From contig JAJYUT010000002.1 of NCBI GenBank assembly GCA_021792365.1, positions 994,902-1,058,901 of the forward strand: a stretch of DNA of 64,000 nucleotides, read 5' to 3'. The notes under the pieces were generated by a model, which saw only the letters and a list, made by a program, of their open reading frames with translations, had not been told where the DNA came from and searched no databases. The DNA is from Pseudomonadota bacterium (GTDB lineage Bacteria > Pseudomonadota > Alphaproteobacteria > Dongiales > Dongiaceae). Each line of letters begins with the position of its first letter. The first letter of the stretch is position 1. Of the stretch, positions 1-8,847 are shown piece by piece. The position numbers and the translations under genes are program-made.

Positions 1-2
1 TG

Positions 3-110
3 CTGGTGGCCTTTCCGAAGACGATGAACTGCTTCCATGGTGTGGAAGTGCTGACGCAGGCAGACAGCCGGCGCGACATCTTCTTCTTCGACCTGAAGGC
101 GAAGACCTAG
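3..110 (+). CDS. C-terminal end of a 2OG-Fe(II) oxygenase-like protein (partial)
   Basis: Only the last 35 codons lie in the window; the 5' part is outside. The peptide ends with LVAFPKTMNCFHGVEVLT, then RRDIFFF. A late His followed about 11 residues later by an Arg, both within beta-strand-like stretches, fits the last metal ligand and the 2-oxoglutarate-binding Arg of 2OG-Fe(II) dioxygenases such as prolyl hydroxylases. That is a family inference from a short tail. It stops at TAG and faces the DUF2336 gene on the other strand. Confidence 0.45.
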   Translation: MVAFPKTMNCFHGVEVLTQADSRRDIFFFDLKAKT

Positions 111-167
111 CGGGGCAGCCCCTCCCGGGGCGCCTTTCAGCTTCGCGTGAGGGCGATGCCGGCGGCG

Positions 168-1274
168 CTACGCCGCCAGTTGCTGCAGGCGGTTCAGCAG
201 GTAGCCGGCGTTGCGGTCGTCGAGCTGCTCGAGGCGCGTGAGCACGCGCTCGATCACCCTGGAGGCGAAACGCTGGCGGTCGCGGTCGCCACCGTCGTAG
301 TCCATCTCGCGCGCCACGTCGAAGGCGGCTCGGAAGGCCGGATAGAGATCCGGCGGCAGGTGGGCGTATTGATAGATCGACTGCATGCCGAGCGCGCCCT
401 GATCGTGGATCAGCAGACGGGCATTGATGATCGGCACGCCGGAGAGCACCGACATGGAGGCCTCGAAAAAGGCGATGTCGCCGCTGCACAGCGCCCGCAG
501 CAGCAGTGTCGGCGACAGGCGGCCGGCGCGGTGTAGTTGCTGCGCGAACTCGATCACGTCGGCGCTCTTTGCGCCGGCGGGCAGCAGCATGATGGTCGCC
601 TTCTCGCGCGCGGCCAGCACCAGGTCGGCCGCCATTTCCTCGGTCAGGTCGTGGCGCTGCACCAAGTATTCGTGCAGGCTGGTGGAGACGATGTTCAGGA
701 TGCGCTCGGACAAGGCGAGCGGCAGGTTGGGACGCGCGACCAGCGAATTGGTCACCAGGACGTCCGAGCCGTGCTTGTCCAGGATCTTCTTCACTTCGGC
801 ATCGCCCAGCGCCGCGCCCTTGTTGGCAGCAAGGGCGGCGACCACACCGCTGGTCTTGCCGTGATCGATGAGGGCATTGGCGAGCGCGCCGGAGACTTCG
901 GCGCGCCGGGCCACCGCGGTCTGCTTCTCGGCGCCGGAGGAGCGGACGATGTCGACCAGGTCGGCATCGGTCAGTACCTTGGAGAATTCGAGGATCGGCA
1001 GCGCGACCTGCTCCACGTCCTTGGCCATGCGGAGTGCTATGTCGCGCGGCAGGTTGACGCTCGCCTTCAGGTGATGGGCAAGGGATTCGCGGACCTTGAC
1101 CTCGACGTCCTGGACCATGACGCGGAAGATTTCCTCGGCCACCGCACGCTCGGCGGGCGACAGCGCCCCCAATTCGAAGGCCTCGGCAACCTTGGCTGCG
1201 GTCTCGGCGCGCACCTCTCCGCTGGGATTGGTGATCAGCCGCTTGACGTCGGCTTCGGTCAACATTTGTGCCAT
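168..1274 (-). CDS. DUF2336 domain-containing protein
   Basis: This is a 368-residue, soluble, almost entirely alpha-helical protein with no signal peptide or membrane segment. The N-terminal half (for example LARDxAL-like helices around LPRDIALRMAKDVEQVALPILEFS) and the repeated 'RPNLPLALSERIL' type segments match the HEAT-like repeats of the DUF2336 family, which is largely restricted to Alphaproteobacteria. The molecular role of DUF2336 is not established. The ATG at 1274 (MAQMLTEADV) is the only good start. It stands alone, with the aminotransferase gene ending 77 bases upstream on the same strand. Confidence 0.8.
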   Translation of the reverse strand: MAQMLTEADVKRLITNPSGEVRAETAAKVAEAFELGALSPAERAVAEEIFRVMVQDVEVKVRESLAHHLKASVNLPRDIALRMAKDVEQVALPILEFSKVLTDADLVDIVRSSGAEKQTAVARRAEVSGALANALIDHGKTSGVVAALAANKGAALGDAEVKKILDKHGSDVLVTNSLVARPNLPLALSERILNIVSTSLHEYLVQRHDLTEEMAADLVLAAREKATIMLLPAGAKSADVIEFAQQLHRAGRLSPTLLLRALCSGDIAFFEASMSVLSGVPIINARLLIHDQGALGMQSIYQYAHLPPDLYPAFRAAFDVAREMDYDGGDRDRQRFASRVIERVLTRLEQLDDRNAGYLLNRLQQLAA

Positions 1275-1351
1275 AAGCGAGCTCCGCTATTCAGGCGCGA
1301 CTCCCTGCTTCGCGCTGCCGACCAGTCAAACAAAGAAGGGTTAACAATCCG

Positions 1352-2710
1352 CTACTTAGCGGACTGTGCCGCGGCAACGGCGCGGTCGAGCGTGCGTCCG
1401 AGTTTGGCAAGGATTTCATCGACTTGCGCATCCGCCAGAATGAAGGGCGGAGCCAGGATGACGGTGTCGCCGCTGAGCCCGTCGATACACCCGCCGGTAG
1501 GGTAACAGATAATCCCCTCCTCGAAGCCGATGCGCCGCACGCGCTGCCACAGCTTTGCGGCCGGATCGAAGGGCGTCTTGGAATCGCGGTCCGCCACCAG
1601 CTCCAGCCCGATGAAAAGGCCGCGGCCTCGGATGTCGCCGACATGGGGATGCTGCCCGAAGCGCTCCCGTAGCCCATCGAACAAAAGGCCGCTGAGGTGC
1701 CGCACGCGCGCCAGCAGCCCTTCCCGCTCGATCGCCTTCTGGACCCCGAGCGCGGCCGCGACCGCGACACTGTGGCCGGCATAGGTCTGGCCGTGCTTCA
1801 GGCTCCCCGAGCCGTCGGCGATGGCATCGAAGATCCGCTGCGAAACCAGCAGGCCGCCGATCGGCTGATAGCCGCCGCCGAGCCCCTTGGCCATGGTGAG
1901 GATATCCGGCGCCACGCCGTCCTCGTTGCAGGCATACATGTGGCCTGTACGGCCCATGCCGCACATCACCTCGTCGAACACCAGCAGCACGCCGTGGCGG
2001 TCGCAGATCTCGCGCAGGCGCTGGAGATAGCCCGGCACCGGCGGCGCACAGCCGAGGGACGCGCCGACCACCGGCTCGCAGAAGAAAGCCGCGACATTCT
2101 CCGCGCCCAGGCGGTGGATCGCGCGCTCCAAATCGTCGGCGGCGCGCACGCCGTACTGCTCCGCGCTTTCATCGGCGCGGCGATCACGATACTCGTAGCA
2201 GGGCGCGACATGCGTCACGTCCATCAGCAGCGGCTGATAGGGCGCCCGGCGGTTGGCATCGCCGCCCAGCGCCAGGGCGCCCAGGGTGTTGCCGTGATAG
2301 GAGCGCTCGCGCGCGATGAACAGGCGGCGGGAGGGCTGGCCAATCTCCAGGAAATACTGGCGCGCCAGCTTCATGGCGGCCTCGACCGCTTCGGAGCCGC
2401 TGCCAACGAAGAATGCCTTGGAAAGGCCGGCCGGCGCCTGCGCGACCAGGCGCTCCGACAGCGCCTCGATGGCCGGTGTCGTGAAGAACATCGAATAGGC
2501 GTAGGCGACCGCGTCGAGCTGGCGCTTCATCTCCTCGATCACCAGGGGATGGGAGTGGCCGAGGCACGACACCGCCGGCCCACCCGAGGCGTCGAGATAG
2601 CGCTTGCCGTCCTCGTCGAGGAGATAGGCGCCCTCGCCCTTCACGATGACGGGCACGGGGTTCTGCAGGTCGCGCTGGAACAGCGCGCTTTTCGTGGGAT
2701 CAAAGAGCAT
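1352..2710 (-). CDS. class III PLP-dependent aminotransferase
   Basis: A 452-residue fold-type I aminotransferase, likely a homodimer in the cytoplasm. It shows the class III landmarks in order: substrate-side SGGPAVSCLGHSHP, the cofactor-phosphate loop GSGSEAVEAAMKLARQY, the FDEVMCGMGRTG motif whose Asp contacts the pyridine nitrogen, and MAKGLGGGYQPIGG carrying the Schiff-base Lys. The open frame extends upstream over the lipoprotein gene, but ATG at 2710 (MLFDPTKSAL) starts where family homology should start. It lies 11 bases after the lipoprotein stop, so it is probably cotranscribed with the Mla genes although no functional link is obvious. The amino donor and acceptor cannot be read from sequence; omega-transaminase or 4-aminobutyrate-type activity is likely. 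Confidence 0.88.
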   Translation of the reverse strand: MLFDPTKSALFQRDLQNPVPVIVKGEGAYLLDEDGKRYLDASGGPAVSCLGHSHPLVIEEMKRQLDAVAYAYSMFFTTPAIEALSERLVAQAPAGLSKAFFVGSGSEAVEAAMKLARQYFLEIGQPSRRLFIARERSYHGNTLGALALGGDANRRAPYQPLLMDVTHVAPCYEYRDRRADESAEQYGVRAADDLERAIHRLGAENVAAFFCEPVVGASLGCAPPVPGYLQRLREICDRHGVLLVFDEVMCGMGRTGHMYACNEDGVAPDILTMAKGLGGGYQPIGGLLVSQRIFDAIADGSGSLKHGQTYAGHSVAVAAALGVQKAIEREGLLARVRHLSGLLFDGLRERFGQHPHVGDIRGRGLFIGLELVADRDSKTPFDPAAKLWQRVRRIGFEEGIICYPTGGCIDGLSGDTVILAPPFILADAQVDEILAKLGRTLDRAVAAAQSAK

Positions 2711-2721
2711 GGGATCGCAAT

Positions 2722-3321
2722 CTAGGTTTCGGCGGTGAGGACGCGCACCACCACATCCTCGAAGGAGTGGCTGGCGGCGCGGTCGAAGGCGCGGACGATC
2801 TGGGCAAGGGAGTTGCCTTCGGCCGGGACCCTCTGCTCGGTCAGGATGTTCGCCACGATGCGCCGATCGGGCATGCGCACCAGCTTGGCCGCGAGGCGCA
2901 GATGCGCGACCGGCATGCCGTCGGTGTATTCCGCCTGGAAATCCCGCAGGTCCGACTGCAGCACGTAGTCCGGACGCAGGCCGACGGCATCGCGGCCGAC
3001 CGAGAGGATCGCCTTCGATGCCTCGAAGCTCTCGATCAGCTTGCCCTGCAGCAGGATGGGCGCGTTGTCGGCCCAGGCGCCGTTCGCATAGTACTCGACC
3101 ACGCCCGGCGAGCGGGTCAAGGCGATGCGCGTGGTGTCGAGATCGGCCGACGCCACCGGCGTGCCGACGATCAATTGCCAATCGACCTTCGGCAGGGTCC
3201 GGTCGAACTGCGCCACCGCCGAGAGCGTATAGAGCGGAACCGGATTGTTCACCTGCGGGATGACGGCGCAACCCGCGAGCGCAGCACCGCCGGCCAGGAC
3301 AAAGTGACGGCGGTTCATCAT
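2722..3321 (-). CDS. ABC-type transport auxiliary lipoprotein (PqiC/LptE-like, ABC_trans_aux)
   Basis: A 199-residue lipoprotein. The start MMNRRHFVLAGGAALAGC combines a twin-arginine-like basic N-region, a short hydrophobic stretch and a lipobox (ALAGC), predicting lipidation at Cys18 and anchoring in the periplasm-facing membrane leaflet. The mature part has the ABC_trans_aux pattern (PLYTLSAVAQFDRTLP, then a central beta region and an amphipathic C-terminus SHSFEDVVVRVL). Such proteins accompany MCE-type lipid importers and are thought to link the MlaD/PqiB component to the outer membrane. The start overlaps the mlaD stop by four bases (ATGA), indicating translational coupling. Confidence 0.87.
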   Translation of the reverse strand: MMNRRHFVLAGGAALAGCAVIPQVNNPVPLYTLSAVAQFDRTLPKVDWQLIVGTPVASADLDTTRIALTRSPGVVEYYANGAWADNAPILLQGKLIESFEASKAILSVGRDAVGLRPDYVLQSDLRDFQAEYTDGMPVAHLRLAAKLVRMPDRRIVANILTEQRVPAEGNSLAQIVRAFDRAASHSFEDVVVRVLTAET

Positions 3322-4256
3322 GGCGTCTCCACTCCGGTGCTGCGATCGTTCAGGAAAAAGCGCGCCGGATCCTTCTCCAGCTGATGCGCAACACGGGTCA
3401 TGGAGGCGATCAGCCGGCGCAGCTCGCTCACCAGCTCGCCCGTCTCGTATAGCGTGGTCGCGGAGAACTGCTTCAGGGGCTCTCGGTTGTCCTCGATCAC
3501 GGCGGAAAGCTGCCGGGATGTGCGGTTGAAGCTGTCGGCCATCTCGGCGAAGTTGCGCGCGGCCTTGCCGGCGTCGCCGCGCATGTCGCCGACCGCGCCG
3601 CGCAGCTCAGCCGCGAGCGCGGAGAATTCCTGGGCGGTCTTGTTCAGCTCCTGGATCGCCCCGCTGGCGTTGGTCATGACGCCTTCGGCCGAACTTGCCC
3701 CGCCGAGCAATTGTTGCGTGATCGCCTCCAGGTTGGCGAGGGAGTTGCTGAAGGATTGGCGGTTCCGGTCGTTGAGCAGGTCGCTCATGCGTTCGGTGAT
3801 GTCGTCGATCTTGGTGATTAGGTCCGGCACCCGGCGCACGATCTGCTCCAGCGCGGACGGACCAGCGGTGATCTCGCTGTCCGGCGGCAACAGCTCGGCC
3901 GTGTTCGTGCCGCGGCTGATCTGGACGACGACCCCGCCGGCAATGCCCTGGATCTCGATCGTGGCGCGTGAATCCACGTGGATCGGCGTGCCCTCGCGGA
4001 TGGCAAGATCGACGCGCGCCAGTTCGGTGTTCTGCGGATCGATTCGCACATCCGTCACGCGCCCGACGGGAATGCCGCCGAACAGGACGGTGCTGTTCAC
4101 CCGCAGTTGCGAGACGGTGCCCGCGAAACGGACATAGTAGTTGAAGAAGCGCGCCTCGCCTTCGAACCGGGCGAGCCAGAACACGAAGAACGCGATCGCC
4201 AGGATCGAGGACAGGACAAAGGCCCCGATGGTGATGTGCTTGGCACGAGTTTCCAT
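3318..4256 (-). CDS. mlaD: MlaD-family MCE domain substrate-binding protein
   Basis: A 312-residue inner-membrane-anchored periplasmic protein. One N-terminal membrane helix (about residues 10-27, ITIGAFVLSSILAIAFFVFW) is followed by a single MCE domain with the typical FAGTVSQLRVNSTVLFGGIPVG and VTDVRIDP strands, then a long helical tail (about 130-300) with heptad-like stretches such as LAAELRGAVGDM. MCE proteins form hexameric rings that carry phospholipid between membranes. It sits between the ATPase and the lipoprotein in a tight operon, so it is the substrate-binding ring of this transporter. The tail ending DPARFFLNDRS is common in alphaproteobacterial members. Confidence 0.92.
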   Translation of the reverse strand: METRAKHITIGAFVLSSILAIAFFVFWLARFEGEARFFNYYVRFAGTVSQLRVNSTVLFGGIPVGRVTDVRIDPQNTELARVDLAIREGTPIHVDSRATIEIQGIAGGVVVQISRGTNTAELLPPDSEITAGPSALEQIVRRVPDLITKIDDITERMSDLLNDRNRQSFSNSLANLEAITQQLLGGASSAEGVMTNASGAIQELNKTAQEFSALAAELRGAVGDMRGDAGKAARNFAEMADSFNRTSRQLSAVIEDNREPLKQFSATTLYETGELVSELRRLIASMTRVAHQLEKDPARFFLNDRSTGVETP

Positions 4257-4271
4257 GGATGCGACCCTCGA

Positions 4272-5045
4272 TCAATCCGCTGCAATGCCGGCGGCGCGCG
4301 CCCGCGGCCCGTGGAAATAGCTCTGAATCCAGGGATGCGGATCGCGCATCAATTCATCCAGGGTCCCCACCTTGATCTTCCTGTCTACCAGGACGGCAAT
4401 CCGGTCGCAAATCGTGACCAGCGAGTCGAGGTCGTGGGTGATCATGACCACAGTCAGGCCCAGGCTCTGCTGCAGGCTGCGAATCAGCTGATCGAAATCG
4501 GCGGCGCCGATCGGATCGAGGCCGGCGGTCGGCTCGTCCAGGAACAGGACCTCCGGGTCCAGCGCGAGGGCCCGGGCCAGGCCGACGCGCTTTCTCATGC
4601 CGCCGGAAAGCTGCGATGGATACTTGACCATCGCGTCGATCGGCAGGCCCACCAGCTTGACCTTCAGCCCGGCCAGCTCGTCCATCAGCTCGGCGGAGAT
4701 GTCGCCGCGCTCGCGCATCGGCGCCTGGATGTTCTCCGCGACGGTGAGCGAGGAGAACAGGGCGCCGTTCTGGAACAGGACGCCCCAGCGCGCCTGCAGC
4801 CGCCGGAGCGCCTCGTCGTCCAGCTCACGCGTCGATTGCCCCAGGACGCGGATGTCACCCTCGGCCGGGCGGTTGAGGCCGATGATCGTGCGCAGCAGGA
4901 CCGACTTGCCGCTGCCCGAGCCGCCGACCACGCCCAGAACCTCGCCGCGCCTGACGTCGAGATCGAGCCCGTCATGCAGCACCTGCTGGCCGAAGCGGTT
5001 CACCAGGCTTCTGATCTCGATGACGTTGGGATCGCGTCCGGGCAT
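4272..5045 (-). CDS. mlaF: MlaF-like ABC transporter ATP-binding protein
   Basis: A 257-residue cytoplasmic ATPase. Walker A is GGSGSGKSV, the Q-loop is in WGVLFQNGALF, the signature is LSGGMRKRVGLARAL, Walker B is EVLFLDEPTAGLDP and the switch His is in MITHDLDSL. The LSGGMRKR signature and the FQxGALFxSLTVxEN segment are diagnostic of the MlaF/Ttg2A/MKL group that powers lipid transport. It starts one base after the mlaE stop, so the two are translationally coupled. No signs of decay. Confidence 0.94.
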   Translation of the reverse strand: MPGRDPNVIEIRSLVNRFGQQVLHDGLDLDVRRGEVLGVVGGSGSGKSVLLRTIIGLNRPAEGDIRVLGQSTRELDDEALRRLQARWGVLFQNGALFSSLTVAENIQAPMRERGDISAELMDELAGLKVKLVGLPIDAMVKYPSQLSGGMRKRVGLARALALDPEVLFLDEPTAGLDPIGAADFDQLIRSLQQSLGLTVVMITHDLDSLVTICDRIAVLVDRKIKVGTLDELMRDPHPWIQSYFHGPRARAAGIAAD

Positions 5046-5046
5046 C

Positions 5047-6171
5047 TCAGATTCTCAACATTGAGAACATGATGGAGAACAAGGCATCGAAGATGATGAC
5101 GAGGAAGATGCCCTCTACCACCGCGCGCGTGGTCAGTTTGCCGACGCTCTCGGCGCTGCCGGTCACGCGCAGCCCTTCGAAGCAGCCGACCAGCGCGATC
5201 AGAATGGCGAAGACCGGCGCCTTCGCCATGCCGACCCAGAACTCCTTCGCGCCCACCACGTCGTTCAGGCGCCCGACATACTGGCCGAAGGTCTGATCGA
5301 CCAGCACGGAATACATCACGCCGCCGCCCAGCAGCCCCATGATGTCCGCGAAGAAGGTCAGGATCGGCAGCGTGATGACGAGGGCCGTGACGCGCGGGAG
5401 CACCAGCACTTCCATCGGGTCGAGGCCCATGGTGCGCAGCGCGTCCACCTCCTCACTCACCTGCATGGTGCCGATCTGCGCGGTGAAGGCGGAGCCGGAG
5501 CGGCCCGCCACCACAATGGCCGTCAGCAAGATGCCCATCTCGCGCAGCACGGAGATGCCGACCATGTTGACCGTCAGGAACTCGGCGTTGAACTGCCGCA
5601 ACTGCTCCGCGCCCTGATAGGCGAGAACGACGCCGACCAGGAACGAGATCAGGCCGACGATGGGCAGCGCGTTGATGCCGGTCTGCTCGATATGCACCAG
5701 CAGGGGAGTCCACCGAAAGCGCCGCGGCTTGAGAATGACGCGGCCGGCGGCCAGCACGAACTCGCCGAAAAATGCGATGAGGTTCAGCGCGTCGTTCAGG
5801 ACGGCGGCGACGCCCTCGCCGATATCCGCCACCCAATCGATGAGGGTCCGGGCCCTGGGCCGGTCCGGGACGACCTTCGGCCCGGCGGTCAGGACTCGTT
5901 GCGCCAGCGGCTGGAACTCGGCCGGCAGGTTCCGCCAGGGGACTTCCCGGCGCTCGCCCTGGCCGGTGGCGCGCGCGAGGAGCCAGGCGCCTGCCGTGTC
6001 GATCGCCTCGATCTCAGCCAGGTCGAGCGCCTGCGCGGCCCGTTCCCTGGGTAGGGATGCGACCTGCCGATCCAGATCGGCCACGTGCTGGACCGTCCAG
6101 GCACCGCCCGCCTGCAGCACGGCGCCGTCGGGCCCCTGCGCGAGTTTGATCCAGCCGGGTTGGTCGGTCAT
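5047..6171 (-). CDS. mlaE: MlaE-like permease with N-terminal STAS domain
   Basis: A 374-residue fusion. The first ~100 residues form a STAS-like domain (WTVQHVADLDRQVASLP, then LAEIEAIDTAGAWLL). The rest is the MlaE permease with about five membrane helices (for example INALPIVGLISFLVGVVLAY and a C-terminal VEGIFLVIIFDALFSIMFSM). In Escherichia coli the STAS protein MlaB is separate; here it is fused, a known variant that replaces mlaB. ATG at 6171 (MTDQPGW) is chosen over the upstream extension because the added residues look random. It is the first gene of the mlaE-mlaF-mlaD-lipoprotein-aminotransferase run. Confidence 0.9.
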   Translation of the reverse strand: MTDQPGWIKLAQGPDGAVLQAGGAWTVQHVADLDRQVASLPRERAAQALDLAEIEAIDTAGAWLLARATGQGERREVPWRNLPAEFQPLAQRVLTAGPKVVPDRPRARTLIDWVADIGEGVAAVLNDALNLIAFFGEFVLAAGRVILKPRRFRWTPLLVHIEQTGINALPIVGLISFLVGVVLAYQGAEQLRQFNAEFLTVNMVGISVLREMGILLTAIVVAGRSGSAFTAQIGTMQVSEEVDALRTMGLDPMEVLVLPRVTALVITLPILTFFADIMGLLGGGVMYSVLVDQTFGQYVGRLNDVVGAKEFWVGMAKAPVFAILIALVGCFEGLRVTGSAESVGKLTTRAVVEGIFLVIIFDALFSIMFSMLRI

Positions 6172-6278
6172 TTGCCCGAGAACTGCCCCTTCCAAAAAGG
6201 CGGTGGCAGTGTAGTGTCCGGCTCCCGAGGGTCGCAACAGCCATCAAGCAGCAGCGATAGAACATCATTGGGGGACGC

Positions 6279-6827
6279 ATGCATTCAAACGTGCCAGCCA
6301 CTATCAAGGGGCACAACCTACTGGTTTCGAAGCGGTCAGCCGTCGATTCGACCGGCGCGCTCCGCGTCGAGCCGATCGATGGTGTGAAGGTGCGCTTGAC
6401 GCGCCCGGTCCCGCACGAGGACGGCCACGTCATAGAGATCGCCCGGCAGGGATGGGAGATTCTCGACCAGCCCGTCGTTCAGGTCCACATGACCACGACA
6501 CTGCCAGACCGGCATCGCGCATGGGGCCTGCATCGCTTCAGCACGGACCGCCTGTTCGTCGCGTGCGGGCTGGTCAAGATCGCGATCTATGACGGCCGTA
6601 CCGATTCGCCGACCTACGGATACGTCAACGAGTTCACGTTGAGCGACCGCAACCCCGGACTCGTCGTCGTCCCGCCCAACCTCTACCACGGCTGGAAGAA
6701 CATCGGCACGGACGAAGCTATCGTAATCAACATGCCGACCAGCACCTACCAGTACGACCAGCCCGACGCCTGGGATCTGCCCTGGGACAGCCAGGCGGCC
6801 GAAGAGCTCATCCCCTATCGGTTCTGA
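6279..6827 (+). CDS. dTDP-4-dehydrorhamnose 3,5-epimerase-like (RmlC family) cupin
   Basis: A 182-residue beta-rich protein resembling RmlC epimerases. WGLHRF stands where RmlC has the active-site RGLH motif, followed by the strands KIAIYDGRTDSPTYGYVNEF and the PPNLYHGWKN loop with a conserved His. RmlC acts on nucleotide-linked 4-keto sugars in deoxysugar synthesis, but the usual RmlABD neighbours are absent and the Arg before the active-site GLH is Trp. An epimerase-fold protein with another sugar substrate is therefore possible. It is divergent from the Mla operon and ends 13 bases before the next, convergent gene. Confidence 0.7.
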   Translation: MHSNVPATIKGHNLLVSKRSAVDSTGALRVEPIDGVKVRLTRPVPHEDGHVIEIARQGWEILDQPVVQVHMTTTLPDRHRAWGLHRFSTDRLFVACGLVKIAIYDGRTDSPTYGYVNEFTLSDRNPGLVVVPPNLYHGWKNIGTDEAIVINMPTSTYQYDQPDAWDLPWDSQAAEELIPYRF

Positions 6828-6839
6828 AGCCGGCGCGGA

Positions 6840-7292
6840 TCAGAGTGCCAGGACGCCCTCAAGATGCTGGGGCAGTGCTTGCTCGGCATGGCGGGTCAGG
6901 TCCTTCGGCAACTCGGCGGTCACCATCTTGCGGGTCGCATCGCTCAACTCGGTCCGCAGGTCGCCGAGGGTGGCCGGCGGCGCCACCAGGATCAGGCGGT
7001 CGAACGCCTTGTTGGCGGCGGCGGCGTCCAGCACCTTCGCCATTTCGCGCGCAAACCTGTGCTTCTCGAAGCGATGCCATTCGGTCGGCGGCTCCATGGC
7101 GGACCGACCGCTGCTGACGCTGCTGAAGGCGCGCCCCGGCTTGTCCGTCAGGATGTCGCGGTCATGGTGATGCAAGTCGGCCTTGTGGGTTGCGCCCGAA
7201 ACCGGCTGCAGACCCTTTCCGACACCGTGATTGGCATAGAGGCGCGCCCGGGCGCCATCGGCGACCAGGATATATGTAACCGTCTTCTTCAT
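6840..7292 (-). CDS. host attachment family protein
   Basis: A 150-residue soluble protein beginning MKKTVTYILVADGARARLYAN, then RAFSSVSSGRSAMEPPTEWHRFEKHRFA and LILVAPPATLGDLR. These match the 'protein required for attachment to host cells' family, which has an eRF1-domain-2-like fold. Direct biochemical function is unknown; the family name comes from Agrobacterium attachment studies. ATG at 7292 is chosen because the open frame upstream only shadows the decarboxylase region. The family signature spans the whole length. Confidence 0.8.
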   Translation of the reverse strand: MKKTVTYILVADGARARLYANHGVGKGLQPVSGATHKADLHHHDRDILTDKPGRAFSSVSSGRSAMEPPTEWHRFEKHRFAREMAKVLDAAAANKAFDRLILVAPPATLGDLRTELSDATRKMVTAELPKDLTRHAEQALPQHLEGVLAL

Positions 7293-7397
7293 GTTTTGCT
7301 CCGGAACTGGCACAGCCCCTCGGTCGCGGGCCCTGGCGGGCGGCCCTTCATCCATGTAGGCGCTGCGCCAGCCGGTGCAATGGCAAATCCGGCGCCG

Positions 7398-7431
7398 GAC
7401 GGGCGATGCGGCTGCAGCCGCATCGCCCGTC
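7398..7431. repeat. perfect 34-bp palindrome
   Basis: Each 17-base arm (GACGGGCGATGCGGCTG) is the exact reverse complement of the other, with no loop bases. It lies between the decarboxylase stop (7448) and the attachment-protein start (7292). It could form a strong GC stem that ends or stabilises the decarboxylase transcript, but no T-run follows on either strand. Confidence 0.75.
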
Positions 7432-7447
7432 GTGCTTTGGAGGCGCT

Positions 7448-8581
7448 TCAGATGTAGTAGGCCTTCAGCGGCTCGAAGCCATTGAAGTTCACGGCCGAAT
7501 AGGTCGTGGTGTATGCGCCGGTCGAGAAGATGCGCACGCGGTCGCCGATCTTGAGATCGCGCGGCATGTGGTAGTTGGCCTTGTCGTAGAGGATGTCGGC
7601 GGAATCGCAGGTCGGCCCGGCGAGCACCACCGGCCCTTCGTCCTTCCCCATCTCGCGCACCGGGCGGATGCGATAGCGGATGCCCTCGCCCTCCACCTCG
7701 GCCAGGCCGCCGAAGCGACCGATGTCGAGATAGACCCAGCGGCGGTCCTCTCCGTAGTTCTTGGTGGAGATCAGGACGACCTCCGCCTCCAGCACCCCGG
7801 CATCGCCCACCATGTAGCGGCCGGGCTCCACGATGATGCGCGGCAGGTCGTTGCCGAAATGCCTGGTCATGGCGTTCATGATGGCCGTGCCATAGGCGTC
7901 GATCGCCTCGACCGGGGCGTTGTAACGCGCGGGGAAGCCGCCGCCCAGGTCGATCATCTTGAGCTCGATGCCGGCCTTGGCGACCTGCCGGAACACCTTC
8001 TTCACCGCCGCGACGGCGGAATCCCACTGACCGGGCTGCATCTGCTGTGAGCCCACGTGGAACGACACGCCATAGGGCTCCAGCCCCATTTCGCGCGCCT
8101 GGATGAGCAGGTCGGCGGCCATCTTGGGCGCGCAGCCGAACTTGCGGTTCAGCGGCCAGAGAGCGCCCTCGCCTTCGACCAGGATGCGGCAGAAGACCTG
8201 CGCGCCCGGGGCTGCTCCGGCGATCTTTTCCAGCTCCGCCTTGCTGTCGAATGCATAGAGCTTCACGCCGCGGGCATGGGCCCAGGCGATGTCCGATTGC
8301 TTCTTGATGGTGTTGCCGAAGGAGATGCGCTCCGGCGCGACGCCGAGCGAAAGTACCTGCGCGATCTCGCCCGCCGAGGCAGTGTCAAAGCTGGCGCCCT
8401 CGGCGGCGAGGCGCGAAAGCACCTCCTGCGCCGGGTTGGCTTTCACGGCATAGAACACTTCCGCCAGCGGCAGTGCGCTCGTCAGGGCGCGATACTTGTC
8501 GGTCACCACATCCAGGTCGACCACCAGACACGGGGTGGCGGGGCGTCGCTCATCCAGGAATCGTTCGACTTTGTCGGTCAT
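7448..8581 (-). CDS. type III PLP-dependent ornithine/lysine decarboxylase
   Basis: A 377-residue alanine-racemase-fold (group IV) decarboxylase. Lys47 in FYAVKANP forms the Schiff base; HVGSQQMQPGQWD and DLGGGFPARY are the phosphate- and substrate-side loops; IIVEPGRYMVGDAG and the catalytic-Cys segment GPTCDSADILYDK complete a dimeric active site. These features place it with bacterial ODC/LDC enzymes making putrescine or cadaverine. Ornithine versus lysine preference cannot be told from motifs alone. A Lrp/AsnC-type regulator gene lies 266 bases upstream on the same strand and may control it. The 34-bp palindrome follows its stop. Confidence 0.92.
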   Translation of the reverse strand: MTDKVERFLDERRPATPCLVVDLDVVTDKYRALTSALPLAEVFYAVKANPAQEVLSRLAAEGASFDTASAGEIAQVLSLGVAPERISFGNTIKKQSDIAWAHARGVKLYAFDSKAELEKIAGAAPGAQVFCRILVEGEGALWPLNRKFGCAPKMAADLLIQAREMGLEPYGVSFHVGSQQMQPGQWDSAVAAVKKVFRQVAKAGIELKMIDLGGGFPARYNAPVEAIDAYGTAIMNAMTRHFGNDLPRIIVEPGRYMVGDAGVLEAEVVLISTKNYGEDRRWVYLDIGRFGGLAEVEGEGIRYRIRPVREMGKDEGPVVLAGPTCDSADILYDKANYHMPRDLKIGDRVRIFSTGAYTTTYSAVNFNGFEPLKAYYI

Positions 8582-8847
8582 CTTTTCGTTTCCTCCGCGG
8601 CCGCTTTCACCCCGAGCGGCATCAGCGCATTGCCAAAACAGAAATCGCCGCAGGGGTGCTGCAGCCCGACCTTTACCCAGTCGGCGGTGCGCCCCTTGCG
8701 GCGATTGCCGTGTTGGCTTGACCGAGAATATGTGGATGGAGGTTTAGAATTTGTCACCAAACTTGGGCGGCACGGCAGAATTTTTGAGTCCGCCAAGCCG
8801 CACAGCCGGTATCGCGTTGTGACCGTTCGGCAGGCAGCCGCTGCCGG

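Noticed and set aside
8582..8796. 72-codon frame between the decarboxylase and the Lrp gene
   Set aside because: No ribosome-binding site or recognisable family; probably leader sequence.
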